The notes below the pieces were generated by a model. That model saw only the letters and a list, made by a program, of their open reading frames with translations, had not been told where the DNA came from and did not search any database. Positions 1 through 9,301 of a stretch of DNA of 64,000 bases are shown piece by piece; within the stretch, counting starts at the first letter, position 1, and every line of letters begins with the position of its first letter. Made by a program: the position numbers and the translations under genes. Source of the DNA: Endomychus coccineus (Eukaryota > Arthropoda > Insecta > Coleoptera > Endomychidae); assembly GCA_958510875.1 (NCBI GenBank), contig OY294067.1, positions 136,493,726 through 136,557,725 of the forward strand, written 5' to 3'.

Positions 1-96
1 AGTAGTCATCGTGTTCCAACCCAGTTATTCTCACGGCTATTATCAGTACGTACAGATTCGTGTATAATTTCCGATTCGTTTCGCCGACGAACGAAG

Positions 97-1863
97 ATGT
101 ACGGTAAAAATTTGGAAGAGGACGGAGATATCATCGATAGATTGCCGTCACCACGCTCGAATAAACCCGAAATGTCGTGTCCACCACCTTGTCCGAATAG
201 GAATCATAATCATTATATACCTACGATACTACAGAAGAGACGCGAGAACGGAGTCGACGATAACAACGACACGGTACCGAAGTGCCGGAGCGGTAATCCG
301 TTCGCCGACGTGCTCGATAGTCAATCGTTCGATATCGATTCGCCGGAATCTCTGTTACCTACTTCGCCGCCGGCATTTTCACCTTCGCAACGGACCCCGT
401 CGACTTCGACAACTAACAAGAAACCATCGCCGAGTAACATGGTTATCGATTCGGACCCCGACGAGGAGGATATTATCGTCCAGGACATTATCGTCGACAG
501 ATCGCCGTCACCACGTTCGTATAAACCCACGATGTCGTACCCACCACCTCGTCCGAACAAAAATCGCCATATACCTACGATACTACAGAAGAGACGCGGG
601 ACCGGCGGCGGCGACGATAAAAAGGACGTGGTATCGAAGTGTCGGCGCGTTCAGTTATTCGCAGACGTGCCCGAAAGCCAACCGTACGATATCGAGTCGC
701 CAGAATATATGTCACCCGGTAACGATGGATTTGGTTCGGTCGAAGATGATTTTGTTATCGGCGGTGGTGGTGTTGTCGCTTCTGTATCGGGTATTACCGA
801 TAAAAAACGGTCCGATAATAACGTTCGGCGGTCGGACGAGAATAAAAGAGAACGCACCGACGATATAGTGGATTCTTACATGGAGCGGAATCAATCGATC
901 GCCGTGAAATATTCCTACATCGACAAAGAACAAGCGAAATTGTGCGTGGAGAAAATATGTGGGAGTCGTACCATCGGGAACGTTGCGGCCAACGTGAAAT
1001 TTGTAAAGCTGCCGATGATGACGAAATATCACGTCGGTGATACGGCCGATTTCGATAGAAATAACGAGAAACACATATCTAGCTATTTGAAAATGTTCTT
1101 TTTCACGTTGTACGATCGTAACTCACAATTGTGCGTGGACGCTTCGTTCGACCCGTTGCCAGAAAACGTGATCGCCGGCATAACTAAAAAATTACGAGTA
1201 GCGTTTCCGATATCGAGAGATCGTAGCGATATAAAGTCGTCCAACACGAAAGCGTTGTCGTTCGATATAAACAATTTCGGTTACGGTTGCGTCGTGTTGG
1301 CGTCGCTATCGTCGCGCTCCACTTCCAATCAGAAGGAAGAATTCAGCTTCGATCTGATAAATCGTGCCGGTCCCATCACGACCAACATCCAAACTATCAT
1401 GCGAGAAGGTTGTAGACAAATAATGAATCTCCGTGAAACGTGGCGCGCGACGTTGGACGCTTTAGACGCTGCCGACCACGACAATTACCAGCGTTCGCTG
1501 TCGGCGAGTGGAAAGTATTCGCGAGTGGTGGCACTCAACGAAAAATCTATAAACGATGTACAATTGGTGGGAATCGCGAGACATTCGTCGTTCGACACCT
1601 TTATAAGTTCGCGTGATGAAATTACCGGAAGCGCGTTATATCTGCAGCCCACGACCGGTTTTACGAAGAGTGCGAACGCGTTCGGTTGTTTCGCGGTACA
1701 AGACGTGGAAGAACAATCGTATTTGACCAGTTGCGACCTGGAGGATTTGCGAGACGAACAAATTTACGTATCCGCTGTGAATTTCAAGCTATGCTGGACG
1801 GTAACTAACAATTGTTATCTGAAGGGGTACGTTCGCTGGGGATTCAAAGTACCATCTAATTAG
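97..1863 (+). CDS. Unknown 588-aa Pro/Ser-rich protein with internal duplication
   Basis: I do not recognise this protein. The N-terminal third is low-complexity (Pro, Ser, Asp) and carries a tandem duplication: residues about 11-85 recur at about 130-205, both containing an SPRS motif, a run of prolines and then IPTILQKRR. The duplication is visible in the DNA (about 127-345 against 484-700). Residues about 270-588 look globular, with mixed hydrophobic segments and an aromatic C-terminus. There is no signal peptide or membrane span. The start is the first ATG of the frame. It is the first of five forward genes, with a 245-nt gap to the next start. A poly(A) signal AATAAA lies at 1973-1978, preceded by a GAC triplet run at 1912-1940. 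Codon use favours CpG-containing codons, like the rest of this block. The layout (disordered arm plus globular domain) would suit a structural or DNA-binding viral protein, but that is a guess. Confidence 0.8.
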   Translation: MYGKNLEEDGDIIDRLPSPRSNKPEMSCPPPCPNRNHNHYIPTILQKRRENGVDDNNDTVPKCRSGNPFADVLDSQSFDIDSPESLLPTSPPAFSPSQRTPSTSTTNKKPSPSNMVIDSDPDEEDIIVQDIIVDRSPSPRSYKPTMSYPPPRPNKNRHIPTILQKRRGTGGGDDKKDVVSKCRRVQLFADVPESQPYDIESPEYMSPGNDGFGSVEDDFVIGGGGVVASVSGITDKKRSDNNVRRSDENKRERTDDIVDSYMERNQSIAVKYSYIDKEQAKLCVEKICGSRTIGNVAANVKFVKLPMMTKYHVGDTADFDRNNEKHISSYLKMFFFTLYDRNSQLCVDASFDPLPENVIAGITKKLRVAFPISRDRSDIKSSNTKALSFDINNFGYGCVVLASLSSRSTSNQKEEFSFDLINRAGPITTNIQTIMREGCRQIMNLRETWRATLDALDAADHDNYQRSLSASGKYSRVVALNEKSINDVQLVGIARHSSFDTFISSRDEITGSALYLQPTTGFTKSANAFGCFAVQDVEEQSYLTSCDLEDLRDEQIYVSAVNFKLCWTVTNNCYLKGYVRWGFKVPSN

Positions 1864-2040
1864 CAGGCACAACCATCGCCATCGCCGCCGGAGCCCCGTC
1901 AACATGAATAACGACGACGACGACGACGACGACGACGACAAACTTAATATTATATAGCTTTGTTCATTGTATAATAAAAATTATTTTTTAATCGTTTATT
2001 TCAATGTTCGATTTCCCGTTCGTAAACGATTCTCTCCCGT

Positions 2041-2108
2041 TCGACGTCTTTTTTTCTCTCTCTCTCTCTCGTACAAAGAGAAAATTGTCGTTCTCGTCTA
2101 CACATAAG
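2041..2108 (+). promoter_or_regulatory. CT-repeat leader before coiled-coil gene
   Basis: A pyrimidine tract with (TC)n at about 2050-2070 lies just before the chosen ATG. On the other strand it reads GAGAG, the motif bound by insect GAGA factor. The integrase gene has the same arrangement (13,064-13,098), so this may be a shared promoter or leader feature. Confidence 0.35.
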
Positions 2109-5100
2109 ATGTCGTCTTCGCACGTGAACGAAAACAAAATCTTACCCCGTTCGTCGCCTCGTCGTAATAACGATAAAAACTACTACTACGATGACGATTT
2201 CGGCGGCGGCGGCGGCGGCGGCAGTAATGGACACGGCGGTGACCGAAATCTACGAGAAAATCTTAAATCTTTAGCTCCGTCTGCGAACGACGTACCGTTC
2301 GATAAATACGTCGACATATTAGAGACGTACTACACTGATGCGTCCAATTTATTCTCGCATCAATACGTATGGTATATGAACTTTATTCAACCCAACGTGT
2401 ATACTATGATTCTGGAGTCGGATCGTTTGAAAAAAGTGTACGCGAAAAAAACCAAACAAATTAACGACAACGTGCCCATCACATCTCTTTCGATATACGA
2501 ACATTTACTCGCTCACGATCGCTACGCTACCCTCGAAGTGGCTGATGATATCAGAACGTTGACGAAAATGATAAAGTCCATTCCGATCGGTAGCGGCGAA
2601 TTAACGTGGAAAGTGCGACAAGAGTATTCCCGAACGATAAACGGCATTTCTAAAACGTACATTAGCAATTTGAATTCGTGTACGACGCGACAAGAACGAA
2701 CGAGTAAGGAAAAATTGAAATTACAAGAGGAAATCGGTAATATCGCGTTGTTTATTACGAACGAATTGGACGAGTCCGTGTTAAAAAGGTCCAATAAGTC
2801 GTTTCGTTCGATAATCGAAATTCTCGTTCGCTGGACGAATTGGACCGTCAATTTATTACCGATGGATAGACAGGATCAGATACGTAAAATATGCGAGAGA
2901 TTCGATAAACAAAAACAACAACAACAACAACAACAACAACCGGGACAGTCGCAACAAAGTCGTAAGTGGACGACGAAAACGAACGAGATGTTCGAAATGT
3001 GCGTGAATTTCGTTTATCAGATACGTGAATTTTATTCGCGATCGAAATTGCTAAAAGACCTACCCGTGTCACTTCCGTCGTCATCGTCGCTCGTGAGTTA
3101 TAACGACAAGCGCGACAACTCCGACGGTTACGACGACAACAACGACGATGACTATAACGTATTGTTACAGCGTACGTTGGCTTATATGGCGTTCGTCGAG
3201 TGGATGATCGAAACGTGTCGCGTATACGTTACAGATCTAACTATCGTGAATATAACGAATTTCGTGATAGAAACGATCCGAAAGAACGAAAATATGATAC
3301 AAGAGCATCGAGATCGATTGGAATCGTTAACTCGAACGTTCGAAAAAGACTCCGAACGAAACGCCGACGCGATGGAATATCGTCACAACGAACTAGCCAA
3401 CGAGAAGCGTAATTTAACTCAGACGATCGAAACTCAACGAGCGATCATGGCACAGATGCAGACGCAAATCGACGAATGTACGTCTGAGAGTCTACGGGCG
3501 AAAAGCGTTTACGACGAGAACGTCGCGACCGTCCAACAATTACGTACCGATTTGGTCGAGGCGAAAAGACAATTTTCCGAAGTCGAGCGTACTCGCGAAT
3601 CGGAAAAACAAACATACATAGAACAGATCGATAAGCACGATCGGAAGCTGGCAGAGTTGAATTCGCAAATCGCCACTCTCGAACAAAACGATACGTTACA
3701 ACGCGAAAATATAACGCATTGTAATCGAATACGAGAAGAACTCAACCGGGAGAATAACGATCGGCTACAACGTCACGTTCAGGAATCGGAGTCGCGTCAT
3801 CGATTAGAAATCGACGGATACGTGCAACAAATAGCACAGCTAAATACGAATCTGGTCGTCGCGCAAGAAGAAAAGAATCTCATGTCCAACGAAATGATTC
3901 GTTACGCGGAACAGCAAGATGCGTATTTTCGACAGCAGTGCGTCGCCGATCAGGAAAAATTCTTTTCGGGAGAGAAACGATACGAGTCCGTCATAGAAGC
4001 AAAACAAGATCGAATCGTACAGCTCGAACGTTTCGCCGAAACTTTGACGTTAGAAGTGAGCGAATTGAAATCTCGTATCGATACTTTCGATCGGTATATC
4101 GTCGATCTGGAAACTAACGTCGAGACAATCCGAACGGAACGTGACGATCTTCGGAATAGATACGATGAAATTATGCAAAATCGGAAAAAAATCGATAGCG
4201 GTGGGACGATGATGACGCTACGAAATGCAAGTTCCGGTAACAGAGCTGGCAACGACGATGACGACGACGACGACGACGACGACGACGATGAAACGAGGAA
4301 ACGTCAAAAACAACAATCGATAGTGATGATGAATCGAGTCGGCGAATTGTTGAACGGCTCCAGCGAGATTTTCGCCAATACCGATAAAGGTGGTGTTGTC
4401 GGTGGTGAATTCCGCGCGTATCTACAGATATGCTTCGGAATAGCGGAAATAGTTTTATCCACGACGAAACAGTCGTCCGCTATTTTCCGAAGGATGCGAG
4501 CGATCCATGAAAATTTAAATTATAATTTAATATTGAATTTCAAATCGGAATTCGACGATATCGTCCTGGAATATAGACGGTTGAACGGTGGTAAAGGCAT
4601 ACCGGTGCCCACGACACGGAACGATCTTTTGTCGTTGATAACGAAATTCGCGTTCAGTACCGGCATACTAGCGCGAGAGGTGAAAAATGCTCAGATATGT
4701 AGACGATACAAACAGATGCGACATAAAATATGGATTACAAAACTGTCGGTCGACACGTCGCATAAAATATTATCTTCGCTCGACTATCATAACCGATACA
4801 TTTCTCGACGCGACGACGACGACGACGACGACGATTCCAAACTCGATACGAAACGTGGAGGTGGCGAGGACGGTGGTGGTGGTGGTGGTAGCATCGTCGA
4901 AAATACGAACGAGACAACTCCGTTCGCGACAGATTCGTCGTTTGTCGATTATTTTCTAGATACAGTTCTCGATAGTAGCGTACACGTTCCTAGCGGAATT
5001 CGAGACAGTCTGGCTGCTTATATATTCGAACAATATTTCGTCGGTCCGCTAGACAATAAGAGCTTGATCGAAGAAATCCTTCACGATGAAAGTTTTGGGT

Positions 5101-5129
5101 TCAAACTGACCGTCGGTCAGAAACGTTAG
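2109..5129 (+). CDS. Large coiled-coil protein, unknown function
   Basis: About 1006 residues from the ATG at 2109. The frame is open upstream to an ATG at 2004, but those 35 codons read through a CT-repeat leader, so 2109 is preferred. In order: a Ser/Asp/Gly-rich head, a helical domain, a Gln run near nucleotide 2910-2940, an Asp-rich linker, and then a long heptad-rich coiled coil (about 3280-4190) full of Glu, Arg, Gln and Lys. Next come an acidic Asp run (about 4250-4290), a second globular region (4320-4780), another Asp run (4810-4835) and a hydrophobic C-terminal domain. No enzymatic motif is visible. Proteins of this shape are often scaffolds or tethers, in virions or on chromosomes; I cannot assign one. 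The three-base repeats encoding Asp, Gln and Gly suggest length variation between copies. Confidence 0.8.
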   Translation: MSSSHVNENKILPRSSPRRNNDKNYYYDDDFGGGGGGGSNGHGGDRNLRENLKSLAPSANDVPFDKYVDILETYYTDASNLFSHQYVWYMNFIQPNVYTMILESDRLKKVYAKKTKQINDNVPITSLSIYEHLLAHDRYATLEVADDIRTLTKMIKSIPIGSGELTWKVRQEYSRTINGISKTYISNLNSCTTRQERTSKEKLKLQEEIGNIALFITNELDESVLKRSNKSFRSIIEILVRWTNWTVNLLPMDRQDQIRKICERFDKQKQQQQQQQQPGQSQQSRKWTTKTNEMFEMCVNFVYQIREFYSRSKLLKDLPVSLPSSSSLVSYNDKRDNSDGYDDNNDDDYNVLLQRTLAYMAFVEWMIETCRVYVTDLTIVNITNFVIETIRKNENMIQEHRDRLESLTRTFEKDSERNADAMEYRHNELANEKRNLTQTIETQRAIMAQMQTQIDECTSESLRAKSVYDENVATVQQLRTDLVEAKRQFSEVERTRESEKQTYIEQIDKHDRKLAELNSQIATLEQNDTLQRENITHCNRIREELNRENNDRLQRHVQESESRHRLEIDGYVQQIAQLNTNLVVAQEEKNLMSNEMIRYAEQQDAYFRQQCVADQEKFFSGEKRYESVIEAKQDRIVQLERFAETLTLEVSELKSRIDTFDRYIVDLETNVETIRTERDDLRNRYDEIMQNRKKIDSGGTMMTLRNASSGNRAGNDDDDDDDDDDDDETRKRQKQQSIVMMNRVGELLNGSSEIFANTDKGGVVGGEFRAYLQICFGIAEIVLSTTKQSSAIFRRMRAIHENLNYNLILNFKSEFDDIVLEYRRLNGGKGIPVPTTRNDLLSLITKFAFSTGILAREVKNAQICRRYKQMRHKIWITKLSVDTSHKILSSLDYHNRYISRRDDDDDDDDSKLDTKRGGGEDGGGGGGSIVENTNETTPFATDSSFVDYFLDTVLDSSVHVPSGIRDSLAAYIFEQYFVGPLDNKSLIEEILHDESFGFKLTVGQKR

Positions 5130-5355
5130 CGCTTAGCTGAGTCGAATAGGTTCCGTTCGTATCGAACGACGCCTCGATCACGTACGTGATATGTAGAAAG
5201 GGAACGAGAGGGGGACGGGGGTGTGAGATTGTCGGATAACGTCTATCGATACGGACGTTACGAGATTTCCTATTCAGTAGTGTGATGTCGTCGGAAGGAG
5301 ACAAGTAGAAATTAAATTCGTTAGATCGTTCACCTGTCTCGTATATATATATACT

Positions 5356-6534
5356 ATGAATAATAACGATCACGATTATCATCGACAGATATTCTATTAT
5401 CCGTCGAATAAATTCCGTATAGGATCTAAAGAAGAAACGAATTTTTTCAAACATAAATGGATCAACAAGACAGATCGTCAGGGGGCGAAACGAATTTATA
5501 ACGTATTCCCTAGCGACGTTTGTCCGTGTGAAATTATCGTAGCGTTCAACGTACTCGACGCTATCTCCTTCACGGACGACCGATTGGCCGGTAGTAACAT
5601 TTCGACCGACGACGGAACGATAAGCAGGTTATCGTTCACCAACGAATACCAATTGAAAACGCAATTTTTCTGGAAGAACATCGATCCCACCGTGGTAGCG
5701 TTCAATAAACATTTCGTTCGTACCTTCCACGAACGTTCGTTACCGCAGCATCAGCAACCGTCATCTTCCGCATCCCCGCACTACGACGTCGCCATCAACG
5801 GAATTTTGTCCAAATGTCGATTCAACACGGCGGCGATAACGTCGTCGTCGTCATCGTCAAAATATAAGGATTATAATACGAAACGGAACGCCCCTCTTAT
5901 CGCCAAACAGTCGAAACATATTAATAAACATTGCAATCGCGATCGAAACCATAGGAATAATATCGAAATTATTCGAGAACTTTCACGAGCATTAGGAAAA
6001 GATATCGAATACCTTTCAACCGGCGTCAATAACAATAACAACAACAACAACAACAAGACGAATATCGAAACACACCACCCCACGATCGCCTATGACGACG
6101 TCGTCCGGAGAGCACTTTTAAGATATTCACAAATCGATTATTTTCTACAATTCAACGTAATCCTAACCGACCCACGAATGTACATATCGAAGATATCGAA
6201 GAATAAAAAATTCAAATTGCGAACGAAAATGTTACACGACGAACTTGTCGGTGACTGTATATCGTTTTGGGGTCTAACGATGGAAATTGAGGATAATCAC
6301 GACGACGACGACGACGACAACGGCGACGACAACGACGACCAGAATCGTACCGTGATCCACGATTATGGACAGATGTTACCGATCAACGACAATCCGTCAC
6401 ACGAATGGTACAGATCGAGCTCGCAATGTAAACACGATAAGGGTTTCACCTATCGCTACGAACAGAAACGATGCAGCGACGAAATGATTCACATATCGAA
6501 ATATTGTATCGTATGCGGTCGTCGTGTATCGTAA
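5356..6534 (+). CDS. Unknown 392-aa protein with C-terminal CxxC
   Basis: Not recognised. The ATG at 5356 follows a short TATATATA run (5342-5352). The first about 130 residues look folded, followed by a basic Asn/His/Arg-rich linker, a poly-Asn run (near 6030-6054) and a helical segment. An Asp-rich stretch (6297-6345) precedes a C-terminal module with paired cysteines (a Cys near 6427, then CIVC close to the stop) that could bind one zinc ion with nearby histidines. It sits 227 nt after the coiled-coil gene, on the same strand. Codon use matches the neighbours. The basic linker plus possible zinc site would suit a nucleic-acid-binding protein, which is inference only. Confidence 0.75.
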   Translation: MNNNDHDYHRQIFYYPSNKFRIGSKEETNFFKHKWINKTDRQGAKRIYNVFPSDVCPCEIIVAFNVLDAISFTDDRLAGSNISTDDGTISRLSFTNEYQLKTQFFWKNIDPTVVAFNKHFVRTFHERSLPQHQQPSSSASPHYDVAINGILSKCRFNTAAITSSSSSSKYKDYNTKRNAPLIAKQSKHINKHCNRDRNHRNNIEIIRELSRALGKDIEYLSTGVNNNNNNNNNKTNIETHHPTIAYDDVVRRALLRYSQIDYFLQFNVILTDPRMYISKISKNKKFKLRTKMLHDELVGDCISFWGLTMEIEDNHDDDDDDNGDDNDDQNRTVIHDYGQMLPINDNPSHEWYRSSSQCKHDKGFTYRYEQKRCSDEMIHISKYCIVCGRRVS

Positions 6535-6753
6535 TTGAATAATTTAGCGAAAAAATGGTTGAATTATACAAGTAGGAATAGTTTAAAAAATACAACAAAT
6601 TTTTGTTATATTATTATTTCCACTGCACAAATTGTATTTGATTCGATTCACAAATATAAATTTCACTATGTGTTGTATTTCAATAACTATTATATTTGTA
6701 CATGTACTCGATTATATGATTGTACTATCTCGACGAACGGAAGTCGAAAAGTA

Positions 6754-6760
6754 CTATAAA
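6754..6760 (+). promoter_or_regulatory. TATA box of family-P paralogue 1
   Basis: TATAAAT-like box about 55 nt before the chosen ATG at 6812. It would place the transcript start near 6784 and argues against the in-frame upstream ATGs as starts. Confidence 0.4.
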
Positions 6761-6811
6761 TGGAAAGAGCCCATAACGGGCAGCATCATTTACGATTTAA
6801 TAGAGCGTGAG

Positions 6812-6934
6812 ATGACATCCGGTGTGTGCGAGATGAATAGTATACATGAATTGAACAGGGAAAGTTCCCAATACTATTACGATTCAACGTTCGATGGGCA
6901 GATGCTCGTAGGAAATCAACTACAACAGCAGTCT

Positions 6935-6967
<33 letters not shown>

Positions 6968-8650
6968 ATACTGAATCTACAACTTATCGAGGTAAGCTAT
7001 ATTATTTCGTATGCGACTTTTTGTCGTTATTTTACACATATTTTGTCGTAGAAGTTTGGCGCAGTATTGGCGTCGGACGAGCTGAGCGGTATGTTACCCG
7101 ACCAGTCGCAGCCACAGGTACAACAAGGAACTTCGTCGATTGAGACTGAAATGGTGTTTCTGAAACCACCAGAAACCATAGTACCTCTGTCGCAGCCATC
7201 CACGTCGTCTTCACGTCGATCGCTCAAACGACCTAGCCCTGGAGAAATATCGTCGCCGGGAACGTCTCGTCCGGTAGGGAAGATACAACAGGAGGTGGCT
7301 GTAAAAAAAGTCAGAATAGATTCGCCACCACAACCGTCGCCGTCGATATATGAATCAGACGCCGAATCCATCCGGTCCGTCGCAGCTACACATAAATCAT
7401 CGTCGTCGTCGTCGTCGTCGTTGTCATCGGTGGTGAATTATCAACAAACGTTCAGAGACAAGTACGAAGTGTTCCGTTCGAGATTCGCACAGCTGTCAGA
7501 AATCAAGCAGAAATCGATGACCAAGATAATTCGTCGGTCCGGTAGTGTCGTTCTCACATTTGCTCTCGTCGAATATGGGGAAATTTATCAACCATCGGCA
7601 AATCTGCGAGAAATATACGACAGCATATTCAAACACAAAGAGGATGCCAATAACACCGTCCCCCACGAATTGCTACAACTGATACGTATGACGTGTGCGG
7701 AAGCGGAACACGCTGGCTGTGTTTGCCGTAGATGGACAGAAAGGAGATCGACATCGTTGATGGCGACGACGACGACGACGACGACAACGACGATGAAAAC
7801 GGCACAAACGCAGACTACGGAAGAACCAAACGTAAGCCAACAGATACAGCCTCCACAATCGATTCAGAGAATGCATAACACACCACATTGCAATCGTATT
7901 CCGAAAATTAACTATTTCGCTGTATCGTTCACCCAGAATTTAGCACATGAAATAACCGTACCGCTGATGAGAAGCTATTTTTACAATAATCCAGACGGCA
8001 CCGCCACCAACTCTATAAATATAAATATATTGTTACAGTTGACAAATTCCGCTACCGAAGAAATTTCATCAGCCCTTATCGAAGAAACGTTATCGTTCAA
8101 ATTCCCAGTAATCATGGAAAAATATTTTTCGCTATTGAGGCGATCCAGGAACGAATATATATCGGCGAATCATCTGGACGATGTGAAGAGATATCAAGTG
8201 ACGGTCCAAATTAACGTGTTAGTAAGTAAATTGGAGAAAATTCTGAAACAATTGAAAGACGAATCGCGTACGATCCCGAACGGTCAAGAGGCTGCCGAAA
8301 GCTATGTCCAAGACGTGTGTGGAGAATTTTTCAAAACGGTTCCCAATATTTTAAACGATGTCGAAAAAACCGACCAGGAAAATGCACGTGTCTTGAAGTC
8401 TGCGTGGAGGAATAAATTATTGGAATTACACAGAAGACATTTTCCCGAAGAATTAAATGAAACGGGTGTCGTCGAATATCTATACAATTGTCTGCTTCGT
8501 GGTGATCACAATCGTGAGGCCATCACCAAAGAGGCCGATGTGATGTGTTCGATCGCCACGAACGAGACCGTTGGCAATACACATAACGTCTTGCGTCCCG
8601 TAACACATGCGATGATAATGGAAAATTTGCGAAAACCGATAAATAATTGA
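6812..8650 (+). CDS. Family-P paralogue 1, two exons (6812-6991 + 7052-8650)
   Basis: Predicted spliced gene of about 592 residues. Exon 1 encodes a 60-residue Gln-rich head. A 60-nt intron (6992-7051) has a strong GAG|GTAAGC donor and a TTTTGTCGTAG acceptor. Exon 2 opens in phase exactly at 7052 and runs to 8650. The start at 6812 is chosen because a TATAAAT box lies at about 6753-6759. The middle is Ser/Pro-rich. A conserved helical block (about 7440-7730, IIRRSGS core) and a C-terminal domain (about 7900-8640, LLRGDHN motif) are shared with the gene at 9302-10885; the C-terminal domain is also shared with 25967-27817. A poly(A) signal is at 8672-8677. The function is unknown; the family looks specific to this element. 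Without splicing, translation would stop after 79 residues. Exon 2 is certain as an ORF; the junction is a prediction. Confidence 0.75.
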
Positions 8651-8671
8651 CTTTTGTATCTTAAAATTATA

Positions 8672-8677
8672 AATAAA
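8672..8677 (+). terminator. Poly(A) signal AATAAA of family-P paralogue 1
   Basis: AATAAA 22 nt after the stop, followed by an A-rich run. This is typical of Pol II 3' ends and seen after most genes of the block. Confidence 0.5.
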
Positions 8678-8699
8678 ATTATTAAAAAAAAAATAGGGC

Positions 8700-9115
8700 T
8701 TTTTATTCATTCTAGCTCGAATTTGACAACCCCCTCGTACAATCGGTGGACGTTTTGAAATCCGTATAATTATAGTAAACTTCGAACGGCGTGCTTCTTG
8801 TGATTCGAACAACGTCGAGACTTGTACGATAGATCGTAGTATGTTCTGCATCTTACGCGAAACTACACATAGTTCGAGAAATAAATGCGTTAATTCGTAC
8901 ATCGTGTCGCTCGACAGGCGTTCGAGGTTCAAGGACGATCGATCCTAATATATCTAACTAAATCGATGGCACGCGTGACTTCTACGAAATAATACGCAGT
9001 TGAAATTCTCGGTATTCCGCGTGATACGATGAATATATACGAGGCGGCCTGGAGCGCTTTTTCATATCCGTAGCACGTATCGTGTTTGACGGACAAATTT
9101 TACCTAAAACAACAA
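8700..9115 (-). pseudogene. Possible small frameshifted gene
   Basis: On the reverse strand two overlapping open segments, in adjacent frames, read as one plausible helical protein. One covers about 9115-8945 and ends at a TGA. The next continues from about 8945 toward 8700. Composition and codon use resemble neighbouring genes rather than noise, and neither segment has a good ATG of its own. It could be a decayed gene, a gene with an undetected intron, or chance. The 3' limit is uncertain because the frame stays open through the antisense of the preceding gene. Confidence 0.25.
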
Positions 9116-9301
9116 TTGTGAGTTTCTAGTCTGAGCGCAAATCATCCAGGTAATACATGTTTTGCTATTTCGTTCGTTCGTTGTCAAAATTCATAGCGTA
9201 AACGTTAACAACCCCTTCGAACATTACGTTCATGCGAATCTTTGTTATAGAACTACGAAGCAATTTCATCTTCACCGATTGTACAAATTCTCTCTCATAA
9301 A

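Noticed and set aside
2105..2108. Baculovirus-type TAAG late promoter before the ATG at 2109 (also before 15,848)
   Set aside because: The four-base motif is too short to be meaningful and is missing before most other genes of the block.
8480..8932. 150-codon reverse ORF as one gene
   Set aside because: Its second half is the antisense of paralogue 1 and its 3' sequence; only the part beyond about 8,700 may be real, and that is listed separately.
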